In this document: piece after piece, positions 59,213 to 64,000 of the stretch
Layout of the letters: the number at the start of each line of letters is the position of its first letter
Numbering within the stretch: the first letter of the stretch is position 1
Assembly: GCA_023515745.1 (NCBI GenBank)
Contig: JALECJ010000001.1
Span: forward strand, 806,001 to 870,000
DNA length: 64,000 nt
DNA from: Amoeboaphelidium protococcarum
Lineage: Eukaryota > Aphelidiomycota > Aphelidea
Direction: 5' to 3'
Program-made: the position numbers and the translations under genes
The notes under the pieces: model-generated
What the model saw: only the letters and a program-made list of their open reading frames with translations
Told to the model about the DNA's origin: nothing
Database searches by the model: none

Positions 59213-61732
59213 TCAATTGTCGTTTTCGTTGGGGGTGGCTTAATTCTTGCTGTGATTTTCATAGCGTAGCATTAGAAAGGTAATGTCATTACAATCATCG
59301 GGAGAATCTTTGATCATATTCAGTAACGCTTAATCAACAACATCTTGTTCCATATTCAGAACTTGGGATGGAGTGGTATGAACCTGATTAGCATACAGCT
59401 TCTTCTCATCAGTTGATATTTTGGCCTTTTTCTGCGGAGGCTCTGCACTGCGATCACTACTTTGACAACGACATTGCATCAAGTCATGAGTTTCACAATC
59501 AGATTTGCCATTAAAACGAAAGATCCTTCTCAAGTCCTCGGTGCTGAAATGATCAGCAGACTGTCCTTAATGCGTATCGTTGTTCATGATCTAGTTGCTG
59601 AGACCGTCTTTCCAGACACCACGCTGAAATATCTTTTCATCAATGCTACCAGTGCCAAGGAGTCGATATATGTATACGCACGGCGCCCTCTAGCCAGATC
59701 TCCAAACTCTTGCCATTGCCTAAGCATCAATGGTTGGATTCCAATCACAATCAAACATCACCAGTCGAGATGCAGCCACAAGATTCAAACCGAAACCGCC
59801 AGATTTTGCTGATAATAGAAATAGTTTCACCTTACAATCGATATCATTGAAGCGGTCGACAAAGTTCATACGCTTGCTCACGTTAGTACTACCATCCAGT
59901 CTGAAAAAGTCAACATTCATAGACTGGACTAATGATTATATCACATCCAAAGTTTATGTGTAATGCGACACAATGACAACTTTAGCTTCATTTTACATTT
60001 GCCAGATACTTAGTAGCAACTTCTTGAGTACATTAAGCTTACCCGAGCAATCCGAGCTAAACTACACGCAATCATTAGTCCTGCGGACTCCAGACTACGT
60101 GGCCTGCTAGATGCTAGATTAGACTTCTTCAATTATAGCACGGCCGAATGTTGACTCTTCGTAATCTTTAAGATCGACGTTCTCGGCTATAGAATTAGTC
60201 ATGGCTAAATTGTACGCAATCTCTGGAGAATTGGATATCTGTTTCATCAAGTTGATGGCGTTGAGATGTTGACCATCTTGGCAGAATTTCTGAAATTTGC
60301 TTTACACTTGCTTGATTATTCTCTCGTACAAGCTAATCTGCAGTTGAGACATTTAACAAAAGACAGTAGCCTCAATTTTAGGAGGCAGATTATCAGCATT
60401 AACTTCAGCAGTGCGTCGTAGAATGAACTGGCTGGTCAAATTAGACAATTCCTCTGATCGAGCCAGTCCCAAGTCTCGATCTTCTTTCGAGGCAGTCTTG
60501 AGTCTACCACGCATAATCACATCCTGATACACAGATTTAAATGTCTTCACACTACCAAAACAATTAGGATGTACAATGTCACACATGTTATAAAACTCGG
60601 TCAAATCATTCTGAATTGGTGTGCCTGTTAGCAGAACTTTCCGCTTACATTTCAGCGACAATAAAGACTTGGTAGTTTAGATACTAGCAGATTTCAGTCT
60701 GGAAGCTTCATCCGCAACAATGAGATCGAATTGAACTTTCTTATCCAGATATTGACCAATAGATCGCAGCTTTTCATAATTTGTGATCATCACGGGATAA
60801 ATTCTCTCACCGATTACGAAATCCTTCACCAAGTCTTCAGCTTTAGTCGACTGCTAACTTCCACCATCGGCAACAAACACTTTAATCCTCTCATCTCCGA
60901 GCCACTTTTTGAATTCTTTCTGCCAATTCTTTACCAAAGTCGCTGGACATACTATGAGAACACGCTTAGCAATCGGCGACTATCCATAGAATGGGGTTTA
61001 TTTCAGTAAGGTCTAAACAAGACATATAGTCTGCAGCGTTTTACCAAGCCCCATCTCATCAGCTAGGATTGCACCTGTCACGCCTTATTTCATTCCCATT
61101 ACACATTCATACATGAATCTTACACCTTCCTTTTGATAATCTCGTAGATTTTTGGAGAGGACGGGATCAATAACGACATCCACAATTTAATACTTATCAT
61201 TACAGGATTATTCAGGTGGTCTAGCAAGAACCACTGCTCCATCGGCGGATGGATCATGACGCGGTCTTACTGGCTAATACTTTGCAGATGTTGTTTCATT
61301 ATCTTTTGATGGCTGAACTGACTACAGCTTTACAAATTTAGAGTTTACGAATGGCTTGAAACGCGGTTTATTGACCTCAGACGCGTTGTTCTCAACGGCT
61401 CTCGCTGCACCAACGAAGCATTTCCCAGTCAAGAAATCTTTGGCAGGAATCTCATTCTAAACTTCAATCTCCTTACCGTTCATAGTGATCGGACATCCAT
61501 CAGAGAACTTGCCAACACTAGAAACTCTATTCTTGGCAATTTGGGCACCAGATTCATCATAAAGAGTGCATTAAATTCCATCTTGTACCAGCACTCCATC
61601 AAAATCAAAAGTCTTGTTTTTCTTTTTAGTAAACTTTCTCCTACACAAATATCAATTACTCTTCTCGTACTCATACGGACTAAATACATACCACAACACT
61701 TGATAATAATAGCATTCAGTCGACATGGTTTC
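59213..61732 (-). CDS. RAD54B/RDH54-type SNF2 recombination translocase
   Basis: This SNF2-family dsDNA translocase acts with Rad51/Dmc1 in homologous recombination; 822 residues. The N-terminal domain typical of RAD54B/Rdh54 ([20 protein letters not shown], then [16 protein letters not shown]) requires removal of a 51-nt intron at 61641-61691 (GTATGT...GTGTAG). The helicase core has [20 protein letters not shown] (Ser for the usual His), [16 protein letters not shown], then [29 protein letters not shown] and ARVWRSGQ. The C-terminus has a Cys/His cluster and ends near [12 protein letters not shown] as in Rad54. ATG 61732 (or 61726). TGA 59213-59215. Confidence 0.93.
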
Positions 61733-61785
61733 CATTGAGCTGGCTAATAGGATGTCAAAATCAGAATATCACTCAACGTTACACT

Positions 61786-61990
61786 ATGGATGAACGATTG
61801 CGCAGAGATGAAACAGAATTTGGACGTTTTTGAAACAAATTTGGGACCGCGATTTTATCGATTTCAAGGCGGGCTTTTCCTACAAGAAGCTCCAGTCAGT
61901 TCACAAACTGAATTTTATCGCAATGCGATCACGTGGCGCGTCACAAACATTGCGATTATCTTCACTATTTTGTTATACTTCTCCTTTTGA
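61786..61990 (+). CDS. Possible small membrane protein (uncertain frame)
   Basis: There are two overlapping small frames. From ATG 61786 the frame encodes MDERLRRDETEFGRF and stops at a TGA (61831-61833). The +1 frame, also open from an ATG at 61790, encodes GPRFYRFQGGLFLQEAPV and a C-terminal hydrophobic helix, ending TGA 61988-61990. The region is divergent from RAD54B and upstream of the F-box gene. The helix and composition look protein-like, but I cannot choose the start or name a family. Confidence 0.3.
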
Positions 61991-62013
61991 TCAATCACAT
62001 CAAATCAGCAATT

Positions 62014-63661
62014 ATGATGGACTCTGTGGGGTGGATGACATTGCCGAGAGAGGTTTAATTACGCATACTATAGTATTGTGATATTAGAAAGAAACTCACT
62101 CTTGGAACGGTAGGAAATTAATAATAAGTTTAAATAGTCTTATCACACCTAATAAAGCTCATCCAATATTCGTGTGTAGATAAATAAATAGTTCCATCAA
62201 TTGCTGTAAGACGGAGCTGCTTGGAATGAGTTTTATCTATATCAAGAGTGCCTTCTCAAAGCCTTGAAATATCAGTAATTACATCGAATAATTCTCAAGT
62301 CTAGTGAGTGTTTAATCAGAGCCGATTTCAGGTAAGTGTATCGTTTAATCATTTCTAGTTCCGAAACGAGTTTGATTGAAACAACGCCGTCTGGTATAAA
62401 ATGTAGGGGCTCTTCTGCTGTGAGAATTTCCACTATATTTCATCTGTTTGAATATTGTCCCAATATAAGATGGTTAAATTTACGAGGATGTAAAGAGCTA
62501 TCTAAAGAGTTGCACATGATGCGGTATAACTAGATTATCACCACATGGAACCATAGATTAAGCTGGCTGGATCTTGGGTACATACGCGACATCAGTCTGC
62601 TGCGGTATTTTCTAAGCTCTTGCAATGGAACTCTGCAATATTTGGACATATCTGGAAATATATTGACCACGACGATAATTGATTTAATCAGTAAGCATCA
62701 GTACTTGAAGACATTAATAATGGACGAGTGTGACATATTGGGAGGAGTGTAAACGCCATTGATGACTCCGCGTTTGACTTGTCTAAGTGCTAATGGATGC
62801 ACGACTATGAACTTGTCATTGCTTAGCAGTTGCTCTAAGCTCTCTTGCGTTTATTTTAATAATTGTTAGCTCTCTATTAAAGTTGAACAATTGAAATATT
62901 TGGCAGCTCTGAGTGAAGTCAAGACTCTGTGTATGGCCGACAATGATTTGAACGATGAACACGTTATAACAATCACGAGCTAAATGCACAATTTGCAGAA
63001 TCTTGATCTAGAGGACAATAATGTTACGGATGATTTGCTGAAGGATATTAGATATCTTGGTTATAGTAAATCACTCGAGACGTTATGCTTATCATCATGT
63101 GCTCAAGTATCGAATTAGGGTGTGATCAGCTTACTAAAGTCGTGTCGGAAGTTGCGCTCATTGGAGTTGAATAACTGTCAATCTATAACTAACGTCCTTT
63201 TAGTTTCCATACTTTAGTATACTGCTGAATCTGCTTAAAACTCGTACACGCAATATGATCTTGTAATCCCTCCTTTACTGTAAACTATTGATCTAACTGA
63301 TATTGTCGACTTGTCTGCCAATTTAATAAGTGCTGTTGTAAATAGTGTTAATCGTTATAGAGGTAGATTGATTTATCAAGATGATACTGATGGATGCATT
63401 ATTTCCGAGTTGAGTTTGAATAATATCCGGTGCAGTTCAAAGTTCTTGGTGGAATCCATGTCTGATGACACGTTGATCAGGTACCGAGTGAATTCTGCCA
63501 CTTCTGATATCACACTGGCAGATGACCATGATAATAAAGATAACGCTACGCTCAATCTTATCCCATTCTGTATTAAGAGCAAATGGGACTGCTTCGTAGA
63601 GCGTGAGTAAGTCGACTAAAAAGAACTTGAAAAGATTCGCAACAAATGTATAATTTTATGA
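62014..63661 (+). CDS. F-box / leucine-rich-repeat protein (AMN1-like)
   Basis: This is a predicted SCF ubiquitin-ligase receptor or AMN1-like regulator. The N-terminal ORF (62014-62226) has an F-box start: MTLPREVQLRILQYCDI. It ends at TGA 62227-62229, while the long LRR frame continues one base over. A 43-nt intron with a GTAAGA donor and a CAAGAG acceptor, spanning that TGA, would join them in frame; a +1 slip at the UGA also would. The LRR part has cysteine-containing repeats: NIRWLNLRGCKELS, LDISGN, LQNLDLEDNNVTDD, LETLCLSSCAQVSNQGV and LRSLELNNCQSITNV. The C-terminus is not repeat-like. TGA 63659-63661. About 535 residues. Confidence 0.75.
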
Positions 63662-63739
63662 GGTATGATTGAGAAATTTAAATAAATGGCTTTGCAAGTT
63701 GTAACTGCTCTATTGAAAATTTATATTTTCCGGATCTAA

Positions 63740-64000
63740 TCATTTGCATTGGACTACTTCATCATTGAGACGTTTAACGCGACTAAGAATCTCTTGAATC
63801 TTGCCATTCAAGTTATACTGCTAGTACTTGTAATTTGACTATTGGCTGCTTTCAACTTGATCTTTGCTAATAGCGCGACACGTCTGTTGCCATTTGTCAG
63901 CTTCTGCACTCTTCTCTTACAGTTGACGCTTAAGCTCCATCATCCTCTGCTCCATTTCAGGACCAGACTGTCTTGACTACTCCAAAATATCTTATAGACG
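63740..64000 (-). CDS. Coiled-coil protein, C-terminal part (partial)
   Basis: The last 86 codons of a minus-strand gene that continues beyond the right edge. It is highly charged and Q-rich with heptad-like spacing (PEMEQRMMELKRQLQEKSAE ... IQEILSRVKRLNDEVV), so a coiled coil is likely. Eight TAG/TAA codons read as Gln. TGA 63740-63742. Too little is present to name it. Confidence 0.65.

Noticed and set aside
59154-59420. Plus-strand ORF with two hydrophobic helices
   Set aside because: It overlaps the 3' end of RAD54B on the other strand, whose C-terminus fits the family; hydrophobicity is likely an antisense effect.
62330-62365. 27-nt intron GTAAGT...TTTCTAG in the F-box/LRR gene
   Set aside because: The frame is open through it without TGA, and it is much shorter than any other intron here.
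1-64000. Ciliate origin, suggested by the UAR=Gln code
   Set aside because: PacC, chitin synthase, Cch1, AIR knuckles, YPQ and ADAM together are a fungal/opisthokont set, and introns of 45-102 nt do not resemble the very short ones of Paramecium.
1-64000. CRISPR arrays, insertion sequences, prophage
   Set aside because: None seen; this is a eukaryotic nuclear region, and I noticed no long direct or inverted repeats or transposase-like genes.

Overview
This window is nuclear DNA of a eukaryote that reads UAA and UAG as glutamine and uses only UGA as a stop. Every well-supported gene with a 3' end in the window ends in TGA, and TAG or TAA falls on family-conserved glutamines (codon 7 of ribosomal protein L19, the hevein-type domains, RPA2). 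A standard-code reading breaks nearly every gene into short pieces. The gene content points to the fungal branch of opisthokonts rather than to a ciliate: a chitin synthase end, a PacC/Rim101 zinc-finger regulator, a fungal-type Cch1 calcium channel, AIR1/2 zinc knuckles, a YPQ-type PQ-loop carrier, and a hevein-type chitin-binding protein. The ciliary transition-zone protein B9D2, an ADAM metalloprotease and a PH-domain dynamin are opisthokont features usually missing from Dikarya. A flagellated early-diverging fungus or an aphelid-like relative fits best; this is inference.

Layout, left to right: chitin synthase end (2-436); AIR-like zinc-knuckle protein; a large secreted protein; RNA polymerase I subunit RPA2 divergent from a PUS9-type pseudouridine synthase; a small fungal-type protein; a POT peptide transporter; RPL19; a small membrane protein; PINX1; the 2190-residue Cch1 channel (15240-21982). 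Then three secreted proteins lie in a row (22279-26505), the middle one being the chitin-binding protein. Next come a PHD-finger protein, a PQ-loop amino-acid transporter, a CobW-type metallochaperone, a NIPA-like transporter, dynamin, ADAM, a TEX2/NVJ2 SMP lipid-transfer protein, a long WD40/DCAF protein, a monoglyceride-lipase-like hydrolase, a mitochondrial carrier, a 1646-residue helical-repeat protein, a U1 snRNA gene (53693-53829), B9D2, TFIIH subunit SSL1, an RGG/membrane protein, PacC, RAD54B, an F-box/LRR protein, and the C-terminus of a coiled-coil protein.

The genome is compact: most genes have no intron and the spacers are short. The introns found are 45-102 nt, begin GTAAG or GTATNN, and mostly end in TGTAG. 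The U1 RNA in the window has a 5' end (ACUUACCU) complementary to such donors. Because TAG is sense, several introns can be read straight through, so exon limits in some genes (AIR, PacC, F-box/LRR) are uncertain. One gene (dynamin) has a clear +1 reading-frame break at an in-frame UGA.

There is no operon-like grouping. Informative neighbourhoods are RPA2 next to PUS9 (ribosome and tRNA biogenesis) and the secretory/cell-surface cluster at 22-26.5 kb.
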